Shown here piece by piece: positions 1-9,399 of a stretch of 64,000 nucleotides of DNA. The stretch comes from JAZDCZ01 sp046757925 (GTDB lineage Bacteria; Gemmatimonadota; Gemmatimonadetes; Gemmatimonadales; GWC2-71-9), in assembly GCA_046757925.1 (NCBI GenBank), contig JBHHZE010000002.1, positions 62,001 through 126,000 of the forward strand, given 5' to 3'. Made by a program: the position numbers and the translations under genes. The notes under the pieces are model-generated. The model searched no databases, had not been told where the DNA came from, and saw only the letters and a program-made list of their open reading frames with translations. Positions within the stretch are counted from its first letter, which is position 1. Each line of letters begins with the position of its first letter.

Positions 1-384
1 GGTGACAGGTGGTTGAGTGAAACGGAGATCGCAGTCACGGGCCCGGGTATTGAAGGCGCCACCGGCCGGCCGGGCATACTTGGCCGTGCCGAGCTCAAAT
101 TGGATAGCATAGTGGCACGCAGCAGCGACACGCTCGGGTTCATTACGGTGGTTGGGCATGTCGGACCCACGACACTCGTCAGCGTCGGTAGGGCGGGCGC
201 CAAGGTCGTGGCGTCTGGAGCGGTCAGGGGAGGTCTAGTGTGGTCGACGGGATGGGGTTTGTTCGTGAGCGGTGCGATCCAAACTCGGCTCGAGATGACC
301 CGAGGGACGAAGGGAGCCTCGGGTGATGGGGATGGAGATTCTCTAGTGATGGAAAAGACCACACGTTATCAAGTTCGACCATAA
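1..384 (+). CDS. Hypothetical protein, probably 5'-truncated at window edge
   Basis: The frame is open from the first base of the window to a TAA at 382-384, so the start may lie upstream; a TTG at 13 would give 123 residues. I do not recognise the product. It is rich in Gly, Val, Ser and Thr, with a hydrophobic middle and an acidic Gly-Asp run near the end. It stops four bases before sbcD. In some prokaryotes Mre11/Rad50 genes are preceded by herA or nurA, but I see no motif of either here. GC-rich DNA produces long chance frames, so coding status is doubtful. Confidence 0.3.
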   Translation, partial: GDRWLSETEIAVTGPGIEGATGRPGILGRAELKLDSIVARSSDTLGFITVVGHVGPTTLVSVGRAGAKVVASGAVRGGLVWSTGWGLFVSGAIQTRLEMTRGTKGASGDGDGDSLVMEKTTRYQVRP

Positions 385-388
385 CACC

Positions 389-1579
389 TTGAAGCTCGCT
401 CACCTCGCTGATATTCATCTCGGGTTCAGGCAGTACTACCGTCAGACACCCGCGGGCATAAACCAACGAGAGGCCGATGTAGCCAACGCCTTCAGGAGAG
501 CCATCGACGACGTCGTGTCTGCCCGGCCCGACCTGGTGCTAATCGCGGGTGATTTTTTTCATTCTGTGCGGCCCACGAACCAGGCGATCATCCACGCCTT
601 CAGCCAACTTGGCAGACTGAGGACAGATCTTCCCGGGGCGCCCGTGGTCATCATCGCCGGCGATCACGACACTCCCAGGTCGGTCGAGACAGGATCCATC
701 CTCAAGCTCTTCGAAGCCATCGGTGGTGTCCATGTAGTCTCGGAGTCTGTCAAAGAAATTGCGTTCGAGGAACTCGACCTCGCCGTCACGTGCGTTCCCT
801 TCGTGACCCATTTGACGGGCTCTCTGCATGTTCTTGAGCCGGAACGCCAAGGTGCGAAACTGCGAGTACTGGTCACGCACGCGGAGATCGCCGGCGTTCT
901 GCCGTCCGAACGGTCGGCGGCGGAGTATGGAGGAGTCGTGATTGAACCCGGCGCCCTGCACGCCGAGAGTTGGGACTACGTTGCCTTGGGCCACTATCAC
1001 GTGGCCCATCGAGTCCGCAAGAACGCCTGGTATTCGGGCGCGTTGGAGCATGTTACACGCAATCCTTGGGGTGAACTCAAGGACGAGGCACGAGAGGGTC
1101 GGCAGGGGCAGAAGGGCTGGCTGCTGGTCACCCTGGGTGCCGAATTGCGTGTCGAATTCCAACCGATAACTATGGAGCGCCAGTACATAGACCTGGAGCC
1201 GATTCATGGCGCCGGGCTTACTGCAGGACAACTCGACCGACTGATAGCCGAACGCATAGAGGGTGTGTCGTGCGGCATCACCGGTCAGATCGTGAGGCAG
1301 GTTGTTTGGGATGTTCCGCGGGCGATTGTCCGCGATCTCGATCACGCAAGAATCCGCGACTTCAAATCGAAGGCCTTGCATTTCAATCTGGATATACGGC
1401 GACCGATGCCCGAGCGGGTGGTAGGGATTGGGACGCCAAATGGTAGACAGACGCTGGCGGAATTAGTGGCGGACTACCTGGCTCGTCGCGACATGCCGTC
1501 GAAAGCCGAGTCGAAACGACTCGTCGGGCTGGGGACCAAGTACATGAAAGCTGTTGAGCAGGATTTTCTAGAGGAATAG
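389..1579 (+). CDS. sbcD: Exonuclease SbcCD subunit D (Mre11-type nuclease)
   Basis: This is the nuclease half of the SbcCD (Mre11-Rad50) complex, which opens hairpins and processes double-strand DNA ends. The calcineurin-like metallophosphoesterase motifs are visible in order: D8-I-H10, G54-D55 followed by H58, the block at 91-94 that is normally GNHD, and a GHYH motif near residue 207. The third motif reads GDHD, so the usual metal-binding Asn is Asp92. The start is TTG at 389. The stop at 1577-1579 is directly followed by the GTG of sbcC, so the two are surely co-translated. The 396-residue length is normal for the family. Confidence 0.93.
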   Translation: MKLAHLADIHLGFRQYYRQTPAGINQREADVANAFRRAIDDVVSARPDLVLIAGDFFHSVRPTNQAIIHAFSQLGRLRTDLPGAPVVIIAGDHDTPRSVETGSILKLFEAIGGVHVVSESVKEIAFEELDLAVTCVPFVTHLTGSLHVLEPERQGAKLRVLVTHAEIAGVLPSERSAAEYGGVVIEPGALHAESWDYVALGHYHVAHRVRKNAWYSGALEHVTRNPWGELKDEAREGRQGQKGWLLVTLGAELRVEFQPITMERQYIDLEPIHGAGLTAGQLDRLIAERIEGVSCGITGQIVRQVVWDVPRAIVRDLDHARIRDFKSKALHFNLDIRRPMPERVVGIGTPNGRQTLAELVADYLARRDMPSKAESKRLVGLGTKYMKAVEQDFLEE

Positions 1580-3994
1580 GTGCGACTCCACAGGGTAAAA
1601 CTGGTCAATTTTCGGCAGCATGCTGATACCGAAATCGTGCTGGGGCCGGGGATCACAGCGGTTGTCGGACCCAACGGAGCCGGCAAGTCGACATTGCTGG
1701 AAGCCATTGCGTGGGCCTTCTACGGCAACCAAGCGGCTCGGGGCAGTCGCGACACGATTCGAAGAATCAATGCACCGGCGCGCTCGAAGGTTCAGGTGGA
1801 GGTGGACTTTGCGCTGGGTTCCCATGAATTTCACGTGGTGCGCGGTGTCTACAACGCCGAGCTGTTTCAGGACGGGCAACGCGAGGCAATAGCGAATAGC
1901 CAGCAAGAGGTCACCAGAGGAATCACTCGTGTGCTGGGGATGACACACGACGAATTCTTCAACACGTACTTCACCGGTCAGAAGGAGTTGGCCGTCATGG
2001 CCAACTTGGGTCCCGCCGACCGCGCTCGCTTTCTCTCTAGGATTCTCGGTTACGACAAACTCAAGTTGGCTCAGGATCGCTTGCGCAAGACGCGCTCTGG
2101 TTTGAAGGGAGAGCTGACCGGGTTGGAACAGGGGTTGGGTGACAAAGAGGCACTGCTAGCTGAGTTGCAAGGAGCCAAAGAACGCACGCGCGAGATCGAG
2201 CAAAGAGTTGAAACGGCCACCGCGTCGCTTCAGCGTGCCAAGGAAGTGCTCGAAGTAGAGGGTCCTGAGTGGAGCCGCATGGTCTCGGTGCGGGAGTCGG
2301 TACTGTCTCTCGAGAGCGAAATGCGTGTTGCCGAGAGGGATGTCGAAGAGGCGCGGCGCGAATTCGAGCGGCTGGACAAGGAATTAGCAGAGGCGCTCGC
2401 TGCCAGATCGCAGCTGGAGACCATCGGGCCCGAACTCGCGCGCATCCGGCCGCTATCTGAAGAGCTGGACCGGTTGGACAATGAGGCACAGGCGTCGGGG
2501 CGGAAACGGGCTCTATCCGGCCAGCTGCGAGAGGTTGAGAAACAGGGTCGATCCCTGTCGCAGCGTGCGGCTGAGATCGACGATGCGCCCAAGCAATTGG
2601 AAATCGCTCGCCAGGAGTTGGAGGACCTGCGTAAGCTGCTGCGTCAGGCGGAAGGAGACGTGGAGAAAGCAAACACGGCGTGGATTCGGGACAAGCAGGA
2701 TGCTGAGACTAAGCGCCAATCTCTGCGCGACCGATACCGGGATTTGCAGGACCAACGAGAGCGAATTGTTGCGGCGGGCTCGGAGGGCGAGTGCCCCACG
2801 TGCGCACGACCTCTCGGACCAGAATACGGGAGCGTTCTAAAGGCGTTGGAGCGCCAACTGGAAGAGATCGAGATTGACGGCAGATACTTTGCACAGCGCG
2901 TCGAACAGCTGTCGAAGGAACCGTCGGAGCTGGCGGATAAACGTGAGATCCTGGCGCAGTCCAACCGTGACTACGAGCGTGGCGTGGAGCGTGTTACCAA
3001 CTGTGAGAGTCGAGTGCGAGAGAGAGAGCAAGTGGCGTCTCAGCTGCGGGAGTTGGAAGATCGGAAGGCTCAACTGGAGCAAGAAATCAAGGATCTTCCG
3101 GAAGTGTACGATGCCGACAGGCACGAGGCAGTGAGGGACGAGTTGCGGTCGCTCGAACCAGTCAAGACGCGCGGCGTGGAACTGCGGGTCAAGGCTGAGG
3201 CCGCCGAGACCCTGGTCCAGAGGGCGGAGGCGGCTGAGTCCGTGGTATCGGAAGCCGAGACCCGATTCGATCAGTTGCGCAAGGCCCTGGAGGACCTGGG
3301 CTACAGTGACGATCTGTTTGCACGGGCTCGGGAAAGCTACGAGCAGGCCGAGTCAGCGGTGAGGGAGGCGGAACTCCAATTGGTGGCGGTTGAAGGCGAC
3401 CGTAAAGCTGCCAGGGCGGCTGTGGAGTTGGCGGAGCGGCGTGTTCGGGAACGTGAGGAGCGAGCGGCACGTGTGGACAACATCAAGGCAGACCTGCACT
3501 TGCATGATGAGCTGGATGCTGCCTTGGGAGATCTTCGTGTGGAGTTGAACGCTACGATGCGGCCGGAAATAGCGGAGCGCGCCTCGGTTTTCTTTTCGGA
3601 TCTCACTGACGGACGCTACGACGAACTCGAACTCGACGATCACTATCGCGTCCTAGTGGTTGAGAACGGCCTGCCAAAGTCGGTAATTTCTGGTGGAGAA
3701 GAAGACTTGGTAAACCTCGTCCTCAGGCTGGCTATCAGCCAGATGGTGGCGGAGCGTGCGGGTCAGCCGCTGTCGCTGTTGGTGCTCGATGAGGTGTTTG
3801 GCAGTCTCGATGAGGATCGCAGGCATCATGTGGTCGAGCTGTTACGGCGACTTACGGGGCGATTCCCGCAGGTGGTGCTGATCACTCACATCGAGTCCAT
3901 CAAGGAAGGAGTAGACCGAGTTTTGCGTGTGGAGTTCGACCAGGACAGAGGTGCTGCGGCTGTTACCGAGAGTAGGGAAGCCTCGACTTGGTAA
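1580..3994 (+). CDS. sbcC: SbcC/Rad50-type SMC family ATPase
   Basis: This is the ATPase and coiled-coil partner of SbcD. The N-terminal ATPase half has a Walker A motif at residues 30-38 (GPNGAGKST). Two long coiled-coil arms (about 170-400 and 415-640) flank a zinc hook CPTC at C405/C408. The C-terminal half has the signature SGGEED and a Walker B ending in LDEVFGSLD. At 804 residues it is nearer to Rad50-size proteins than to E. coli SbcC. The GTG start follows the sbcD stop with no gap. The 3' end overlaps the next gene by seven bases. Confidence 0.93.
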   Translation: MRLHRVKLVNFRQHADTEIVLGPGITAVVGPNGAGKSTLLEAIAWAFYGNQAARGSRDTIRRINAPARSKVQVEVDFALGSHEFHVVRGVYNAELFQDGQREAIANSQQEVTRGITRVLGMTHDEFFNTYFTGQKELAVMANLGPADRARFLSRILGYDKLKLAQDRLRKTRSGLKGELTGLEQGLGDKEALLAELQGAKERTREIEQRVETATASLQRAKEVLEVEGPEWSRMVSVRESVLSLESEMRVAERDVEEARREFERLDKELAEALAARSQLETIGPELARIRPLSEELDRLDNEAQASGRKRALSGQLREVEKQGRSLSQRAAEIDDAPKQLEIARQELEDLRKLLRQAEGDVEKANTAWIRDKQDAETKRQSLRDRYRDLQDQRERIVAAGSEGECPTCARPLGPEYGSVLKALERQLEEIEIDGRYFAQRVEQLSKEPSELADKREILAQSNRDYERGVERVTNCESRVREREQVASQLRELEDRKAQLEQEIKDLPEVYDADRHEAVRDELRSLEPVKTRGVELRVKAEAAETLVQRAEAAESVVSEAETRFDQLRKALEDLGYSDDLFARARESYEQAESAVREAELQLVAVEGDRKAARAAVELAERRVREREERAARVDNIKADLHLHDELDAALGDLRVELNATMRPEIAERASVFFSDLTDGRYDELELDDHYRVLVVENGLPKSVISGGEEDLVNLVLRLAISQMVAERAGQPLSLLVLDEVFGSLDEDRRHHVVELLRRLTGRFPQVVLITHIESIKEGVDRVLRVEFDQDRGAAAVTESREASTW

Positions 3995-4965
3995 AGCTGT
4001 GGCATCCGGCGAAAGGCCTTCACGGTCCTCGGCGTCCGACGACCGAGGACATACCCCTGTTGAACCAGTTGTTTTCCGACTCGTTCACCGATCGCTACAG
4101 GCGGGACGGACTGGTGGGCGTACGGGTCCCGCAGCTCAATCCCGAAATCTGGCACTACGCCATCCGGGATGCGGGAGACGGTGCCATGCTTTGGTTCGAC
4201 GAAAGCGACGAGTTGGTGGCGTTCAACATCGCCCATCACTCGGGAGTCGAGGGGTGGATGGGTCCGCTGGCGGTGCGTTCAGACAGGCAGGGCTTGGGTG
4301 TCGGTCGGGCGATAGTCCAGACCGCGGTCGATTGGCTTAAGGAGGCCGGAGTCAGAACCCTGGGACTCGAAACAATGCCTCGGACGGTGGAGAACATCGG
4401 TTTCTACACCAGGTTGGGGTTCGTCCCGCAGCATCTCACGATGACCATGACGTGCGATGCGGCCGGACGGAGCGTGAGAGGTCGCTTCACGCAGGTGGGT
4501 CGCTTGGCAACACCGGACCGGGCAGACGTGCTGCGACGGTGTCGCGACAGACTGGCCCGCTCGGCGGAGGGATACGACTTTACTCGTGAGTTGGAACTCA
4601 GCCGCGAGCTGGATATCGGCGATGCAGTGGTTGTGACACAGGAAGGGCAAGTGCAGGGTTTCGCTCTGTGGCATTCAGCTCCCCTGGCGCAGGAGCGATC
4701 GGTTGATGAGCTCAGAGTGCTCAAGCTGTTCGCGGATTCTCCAGCCACGTTTGAAAAGCTGGTGGTGGCTGCCGAGAGATGCGCGAGGCGACTGAAAATT
4801 CCGAAGGTTGCAATTCGCTGCCAGACCGCGTTCGCCGATTCCTACATGAAGTTGGTGGAGTTGGGATACCGTGTGAGATGGACGGATCTCAGAATGACTC
4901 TCAACAGGTTTCCCGAAGTAGTGCTGCCGCCCGGAGAGGTTCTTTTCTCCAACTGGGAGATATGA
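3988..4965 (+). CDS. Tandem GNAT-domain acetyltransferase
   Basis: The protein (325 residues) has an N-terminal GNAT domain with the acetyl-CoA-binding motif R100-QGLGVG-R107. A second, more diverged GNAT-like half (about 165-320) lacks a clear motif A. Substrate is unknown. The TTG start at 3988 lies inside the end of sbcC, which predicts coupled translation with the DNA-repair pair. Whether it modifies a repair protein or simply shares the transcript cannot be told from sequence. No signal peptide or membrane segment is seen. Confidence 0.8.
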   Translation: MVKLWHPAKGLHGPRRPTTEDIPLLNQLFSDSFTDRYRRDGLVGVRVPQLNPEIWHYAIRDAGDGAMLWFDESDELVAFNIAHHSGVEGWMGPLAVRSDRQGLGVGRAIVQTAVDWLKEAGVRTLGLETMPRTVENIGFYTRLGFVPQHLTMTMTCDAAGRSVRGRFTQVGRLATPDRADVLRRCRDRLARSAEGYDFTRELELSRELDIGDAVVVTQEGQVQGFALWHSAPLAQERSVDELRVLKLFADSPATFEKLVVAAERCARRLKIPKVAIRCQTAFADSYMKLVELGYRVRWTDLRMTLNRFPEVVLPPGEVLFSNWEI

Positions 4966-5163
4966 CTAGCTTGGCTTGCCAGTAGCAATTCGCACCGCAA
5001 TTAAGACGACACCGACGGCCAGCGGCAGGTTGACCCACCCCGTGGGTAACTGGGTAATAAACGCAAGAATCACCCACAGCACAATGCTGAATATGGCGCC
5101 GGGCATTATGAAACTCTGCTTTAGCATTTCTGCAATCTCATGTAGTTGACGTTCATTGGCCAC
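4966..5163 (-). CDS. Small two-helix membrane protein
   Basis: A 65-residue protein with a polar N-terminus (about 1-18) and two hydrophobic segments (about 19-38 and 43-60), so probably an inner-membrane hairpin. A good ribosome site (AGAGGTG, 6-8 bases upstream) supports the ATG at 5163. It converges on the GNAT gene with no spacer between the stops. It matches no family I know by name. The size, hydrophobic pattern and ribosome site make a real gene likely. Confidence 0.65.
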   Translation of the reverse strand: MANERQLHEIAEMLKQSFIMPGAIFSIVLWVILAFITQLPTGWVNLPLAVGVVLIAVRIATGKPS

Positions 5164-5498
5164 ACCTCTATATTCGCGACAGTTGCGGGGCGAAGAGGTT
5201 CATTATTGAGCCAACAAGCTCGACGACGTGCCCGCTTGCTGGTGCGGATGTCAGGCCCTAGAGATGGGGACGACAGATGTTGTGGCGAGGGCACGGGAAG
5301 TACTGATTCGGGCTTCAATAATTCTCTTCGTTCCGCCTCTTTCTTTGAGAGCTATACACTTTCTCATCTGTCATAGTCCCAGCGCTGCTTGACTGGCGCC
5401 GAGTGTCAAAATAGCCTTCACATATCCTTGAGTACAACTTCACCCTATCCTCGCTGCCTTGCGTGGGCAGGAGGTGTATAACATAGTCCGGAGCCACC
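5164..5498. other. Intergenic region between divergent small ORF and folE
   Basis: These 335 bases hold no convincing gene; the short frames seen on both strands have no ribosome site or recognisable content. A TATAAC box at 5477-5482 could be a -10 element for folE, but no good -35 lies 16-18 bases upstream. A ribosome site CCGGAG (5488-5493) serves the GTG at 5499. The upstream part also contains the promoter for the small membrane protein, which I could not define. Confidence 0.5.
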
Positions 5499-6122
5499 GT
5501 GTCGGTACCCCAACATCTAAAGAGCAATCCAGCCGCCGGTTCGCGACCGGCGGAAACCGGCTCGATCATTCAAGAGTTGGTTCGTCGTACCCTCCTTTTC
5601 GTGGGGGAAGATCCCGACAGGCCGGGACTCGTGAGAACACCGCAGCGTGTGGAGACGTCGCTCAAATGGCTCACACGAGGCTATGCGACGTCGGTTGACG
5701 AAGTGGTTGCGGGAGCGGTCTTCGAGGAGTCCCACGATAGCATGGTCCTGGTCAGGGACATAGAGCTTTATTCACTATGTGAACACCACATCCTGCCATT
5801 CTTCGGCAAAGCCCACGTAGCGTATTTGCCGAACGGTAAGATCCTGGGCCTTTCGAAGATTCCCCGGGTGGTCGATGTCTTTGCACGTCGACTCCAGATC
5901 CAGGAGCGCCTGACGGACCAGATCGCCGATGCACTCATGCAAACCGTCCAGCCTCATGGAGTGGGAGTGGTGGTTGAAGCATACCACCTTTGCATGATGA
6001 TGCGTGGCGTTGAGAAGCAACACTCCAAGACAGTTACCAGTGCCCTGAGGGGACAGTTTCTCGAAGACAGAACACGAGACGAATTCCTGAGGCTCGTGAA
6101 CGGCGGGAGCTGGCTGGATTAG
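5499..6122 (+). CDS. folE: GTP cyclohydrolase I
   Basis: It converts GTP to 7,8-dihydroneopterin triphosphate, the first step of tetrahydrofolate and biopterin synthesis, in the cytoplasm. Zinc ligands of the family are present: C94 with H96/H97 (SLCEHHILPF) and C165 in HLCMMMRG. The conserved RTPxR block is at 46-50. The length (207) is typical, so this is the canonical FolE I and not the FolE2 type. GTG start with ribosome site CCGGAG. The stop overlaps the start of the next gene by one base (TAGTG), so the two are translated together. Confidence 0.96.
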   Translation: MSVPQHLKSNPAAGSRPAETGSIIQELVRRTLLFVGEDPDRPGLVRTPQRVETSLKWLTRGYATSVDEVVAGAVFEESHDSMVLVRDIELYSLCEHHILPFFGKAHVAYLPNGKILGLSKIPRVVDVFARRLQIQERLTDQIADALMQTVQPHGVGVVVEAYHLCMMMRGVEKQHSKTVTSALRGQFLEDRTRDEFLRLVNGGSWLD

Positions 6123-6820
6123 TGTCGCTCGACGGTAAAATCGCGGTTGTTACGGGTGCGAGCCGCGGCATAGGCTTGGCCGTAGCAGAAAAACTGCGCG
6201 CTTCCGGGGCGCACGTCGTCAGGATCGCTCGTAGCCTGGTCGCAGGAGAAGAGGCGGGCCGTACCGACATACCCTGCGACATCACGAATTCCGGAGCCGT
6301 GGAGCGGGCCGCCGGCGATATCTTGAACCGGATAGGTACCCCAGACATAGTCGTGAACAACGCCGGGAGTTTCATGCTCAAGGCGTTGTCGGAGACGACG
6401 GCAAACGAGTTCCGCGATCAAATTGCGGTCAATCTAACGGGATCGTTCCTGGTGCTGCACGAATTTCTGCCGCACATGATCCGCAAGGGAGGGGGTCACG
6501 TGGTGACCGTCGGCAGCATATCGGACCACGTTGCGTTTCCGGGCAACGCAGCTTACGGTGCCAGCAAATTCGGGTTGCGAGGATTGCACGAAGTCCTTGC
6601 GCGCGAACTCGCCAATACCGACGTCAGGACTACGCTCATCTCCCCGGGTGCCACGGATACCTCCGTCTGGGACGATCTGGACACGGCAGGACAGGATGAT
6701 TTGTTGGACAGGTCGGAGATGCTACATGTGGAGGACGTGGCTGATGCCGTCTTGTTCGCGGTTACGCGACCGGCTAGGGCAAACATTGATCTGATACGGG
6801 TGAGCCCGTCTTCGATATAG
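6122..6820 (+). CDS. Short-chain dehydrogenase/reductase (SDR)
   Basis: A classical SDR of 232 residues: cofactor motif TGASRGIG (11-18), NNAG (79-82), catalytic S132, Y145 and K149 (YGASK). The start overlaps the folE stop. Members of this superfamily reduce pterins (sepiapterin reductase, FolM dihydromonapterin reductase), so the coupling to folE suggests a pterin substrate. That is inference from context only; residues defining a pterin site cannot be judged here. It could instead be a generic ketone reductase. Confidence 0.85.
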   Translation: MSLDGKIAVVTGASRGIGLAVAEKLRASGAHVVRIARSLVAGEEAGRTDIPCDITNSGAVERAAGDILNRIGTPDIVVNNAGSFMLKALSETTANEFRDQIAVNLTGSFLVLHEFLPHMIRKGGGHVVTVGSISDHVAFPGNAAYGASKFGLRGLHEVLARELANTDVRTTLISPGATDTSVWDDLDTAGQDDLLDRSEMLHVEDVADAVLFAVTRPARANIDLIRVSPSSI

Positions 6821-6955
6821 CAGTGCGCCAGAGAGTGGCGTCTGGGGTTGGCCACCCATGCCATCCCATGTCTCGGGACTGTCGGTGTTCAAGATCGGCC
6901 GGAGGGCGGACAATGCGAAAGAGAATCATGAGACGCTATACCGGGGTGTCGTGAC

Positions 6956-7564
6956 ATGTATATCGAATTGGCTGAGTTCCTCGTGTGTCCTGCCGGCTCC
7001 GACCACCATCCGTGTGTCGTTTCATCCGATGACATGAAAGAACGGAGTGTTGTCGTAGGCACCGTCGGTTGTCCGACGTGCAAGGCGGAATATCCCATCG
7101 TCGACGGTATCGTCCACTTCGGCCGGGACCCTCTACTCGGCTCCGACAGCCGTTCTGATGATATGACCGTCGAGGAAACACTGGACTCAGCAGTAGTGCA
7201 TCCCCTGCTGGCCATCGGCGACTCGGGAGGATACGTGGTGTTGCTGGGGTCGGCCGGTCGAGTCGTGCAGGACTTGGCGGCTCAGCTGCCGGAAGTACAG
7301 CTTGTAGCGGTGAATCCGCCGCCGGATGTCCACCCGTTCTCCTCTCTGAGCGTCCTGCGCGCTACGGCCACGGTGCCGCTCAAGTCCGCCATGGCAAGGG
7401 GAGTCGTGGTCGGTGTCGAGTATTCGCGAGATGACTGGTTGGCCGAAGCCGTACGTGTGCTGATCTCGGATTCGCACCTGGTGGTGGGAGGGAGGAAAGT
7501 GTCGGTCCCGGGTGTTGCAGAACTTGCGGTGGGCGAAGGTCTATGGGTGGGACAGAAGAATTGA
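6956..7564 (+). CDS. Trm112-like zinc protein with a degenerate methyltransferase-like C-terminus
   Basis: Residues 1-55 resemble the Trm112/YcaR fold: a hydrophobic start, C11, then C39-P-T-C42 followed by AEYPIVDGI. The first knuckle has only C11, with H17, H18 or C20 as possible fourth ligand. After a linker, residues 90-200 contain a GSAGR turn and a strand-helix pattern like a SAM methyltransferase, but it is short and lacks a full motif I. It may partner a methyltransferase. The ATG at 6956 follows a G-rich stretch. The gene stands between the folE pair and a convergent acyl-CoA ligase. Confidence 0.6.
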   Translation: MYIELAEFLVCPAGSDHHPCVVSSDDMKERSVVVGTVGCPTCKAEYPIVDGIVHFGRDPLLGSDSRSDDMTVEETLDSAVVHPLLAIGDSGGYVVLLGSAGRVVQDLAAQLPEVQLVAVNPPPDVHPFSSLSVLRATATVPLKSAMARGVVVGVEYSRDDWLAEAVRVLISDSHLVVGGRKVSVPGVAELAVGEGLWVGQKN

Positions 7565-7575
7565 CCTCATCCCGG

Positions 7576-9366
7576 TCATTCGGCATAGAGTTCTTCAATA
7601 AGGTCCGCGTACTTCTGCTCGACCACTCTGCGTTTGACCTTTAGGGTTGGAGTGAGTTCGCCGTCCTCTTGAGTAAAGTCCTTCTCGATAATCAGTATCT
7701 TCTTTGGCATCTGGTAGTGTGCCAAGCCGCGCAAGCTGCCCATGACCTCTACTTCTATCTTCGCGATCACATCGGGCTGCTTGAGAAGCTCATCAGGTTT
7801 TGCGAGAATCCGGCGCTCCGCCGCCCATTTTTCCAGCGCCTCCACGTTGGGAACGATCAGAATAGACGGGAACTTGCGTCTGTCACCGGTCATCATTGCG
7901 TTTAACACGAACTTATTGGTTTTGACCGTGTTCTCTATGGGCTGCGGAGCTATATTCTTGCCCCCCGCCGTAACGATTATGTCCTTCTTGCGGTCTGTGA
8001 TCCTGAGGTAGCTGTCGCTGTCGAGTTCTCCGATATCGCCGGTGTGAAGCCACCCGTCATGGTCAACCGCTTCGCTCGTGGCATCGGGTTTCTGGTAGTA
8101 GCCCTTCATGATGTTCGGACCCCGTGCCAGGATCTCCCCGTCATCGGCAATCCTGACCTCGACGCCGGGCAACGGCTGTCCCACTGTGCCAATGCGTGGA
8201 GCGTCGAACGGGTTGACAGCTATGACCGGGGACGACTCGGTGAGACCGTAGCCCTCTAGAATTGGGATACCCACGGCGTAGAAGAAGCGGGCGATCTCGG
8301 GTGCGAGTGGCGCACCGCCCGAAACGAAGAATCGGATGCGTCCCCCAGTCCTGGCCTTGAGTTTGGAGAATACGAGTGCGTCGGCCAACCGCTTTTTCAT
8401 GGCGAGACCGGCTGGAATGGCTTGGCGGCTCAACGAGAGATCGGCCCAGGCGTCGGCCGTCTTGCGGGCCCAATAGAAGATCCTCCGCTTGACTGACCCC
8501 CCCGACATCGCGTTCTCCAAGACCCGAGCATAGATCTTCTCGAACAGTCGCGGCACAGAGAGGACAACCGTGGGTTTGACCTCGAGCAGGTTGGCGGGAA
8601 CGTGGTCCATGTCTTCGGCGTAGTTGATAGTGACTCCGGCCTTGAACATCGTATAGTGGCCGGCCATGCGCTCGAAGCTGTGCGACAGCGGTAGGAGCGA
8701 AAGGCAACTGTCGTCCGGCCCGATCGGGATCACTTGCAGTGCCCCTTCGACGTTGGAGGCGATGTTGCGATGCGTCAGGATCACGCCCTTTGGCGGCCCC
8801 GTCGTTCCCGATGTATAGATCAAGGTCGCTGCCTCGTCGGGGTCTATCCGGCACGCCAAATCGCGGTAGTCAGTGTATTTCGATTCGGCGGACCTGCCGA
8901 GTTGGCAGAGGGAGTCTAGACTGAGTATGTCAGGGTCGTCCATGTCGGGGTCAAACGTGATGACATGTCTCAGGCGTGGCATCTCGTTGCGAAGCCCGCT
9001 AATCTTTTCAAACTGCTTACGGCCGGAAACGAAGATGGCGCAGCTTGCGGAATCCTTGATGATGTAGGACACCTGTTTCGGGGGAATCGTGGGATATATT
9101 GGGACATCTGTGCAGCGTGCCGTTAAGCACGCGAAATCCGCAATCGCCCACTCGGGACGGTTGACGGACAGAATTGCCACGCGGTCACCGGGTTGCATAC
9201 CGAGCTCCATGAGCCCGATGGCGGCATGGTGAACTCGACGTTCGAGTTCACGGTGGGTGATATCGTGCCAGCTATCGTTCTGCTTGTACCTCACCGCAGC
9301 ACGCTTGGAACCGAAGCGCTCGATGGCATCGAAGTAGAGCTGCGTCAGCGTGTCGCTCGAGTTCAC
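7576..9366 (-). CDS. Long-chain acyl-CoA synthetase (AMP-binding)
   Basis: It activates fatty acids to acyl-CoA through an acyl-adenylate. The AMP-binding signature YTSGTTGPPKG is at residues 184-194. It is followed by the substrate-gate block EGYGLTE and the hinge block LHTGDIG, then the C-terminal ITDRKKD segment. The 596-residue length fits the long-chain FadD/ACSL type with an extended C-terminus. There is no signal peptide. It is a monocistronic-looking minus-strand gene, and a second, different ligase lies at 55883-57577. Exact chain-length preference is not visible. Confidence 0.93.
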   Translation of the reverse strand: MNSSDTLTQLYFDAIERFGSKRAAVRYKQNDSWHDITHRELERRVHHAAIGLMELGMQPGDRVAILSVNRPEWAIADFACLTARCTDVPIYPTIPPKQVSYIIKDSASCAIFVSGRKQFEKISGLRNEMPRLRHVITFDPDMDDPDILSLDSLCQLGRSAESKYTDYRDLACRIDPDEAATLIYTSGTTGPPKGVILTHRNIASNVEGALQVIPIGPDDSCLSLLPLSHSFERMAGHYTMFKAGVTINYAEDMDHVPANLLEVKPTVVLSVPRLFEKIYARVLENAMSGGSVKRRIFYWARKTADAWADLSLSRQAIPAGLAMKKRLADALVFSKLKARTGGRIRFFVSGGAPLAPEIARFFYAVGIPILEGYGLTESSPVIAVNPFDAPRIGTVGQPLPGVEVRIADDGEILARGPNIMKGYYQKPDATSEAVDHDGWLHTGDIGELDSDSYLRITDRKKDIIVTAGGKNIAPQPIENTVKTNKFVLNAMMTGDRRKFPSILIVPNVEALEKWAAERRILAKPDELLKQPDVIAKIEVEVMGSLRGLAHYQMPKKILIIEKDFTQEDGELTPTLKVKRRVVEQKYADLIEELYAE

Positions 9367-9399
9367 TGTGACACCTCAGGCATGGCGCCGGCTATGGGT

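Noticed and set aside
1..384. HerA or NurA C-terminus before sbcD
   Set aside because: The context would fit, but none of the helicase or nuclease motifs is visible in the translation.
539..1381. Long minus-strand frame (280 codons) antisense to sbcD
   Set aside because: No ribosome site or recognisable motif; sbcD on the plus strand has all nuclease motifs.
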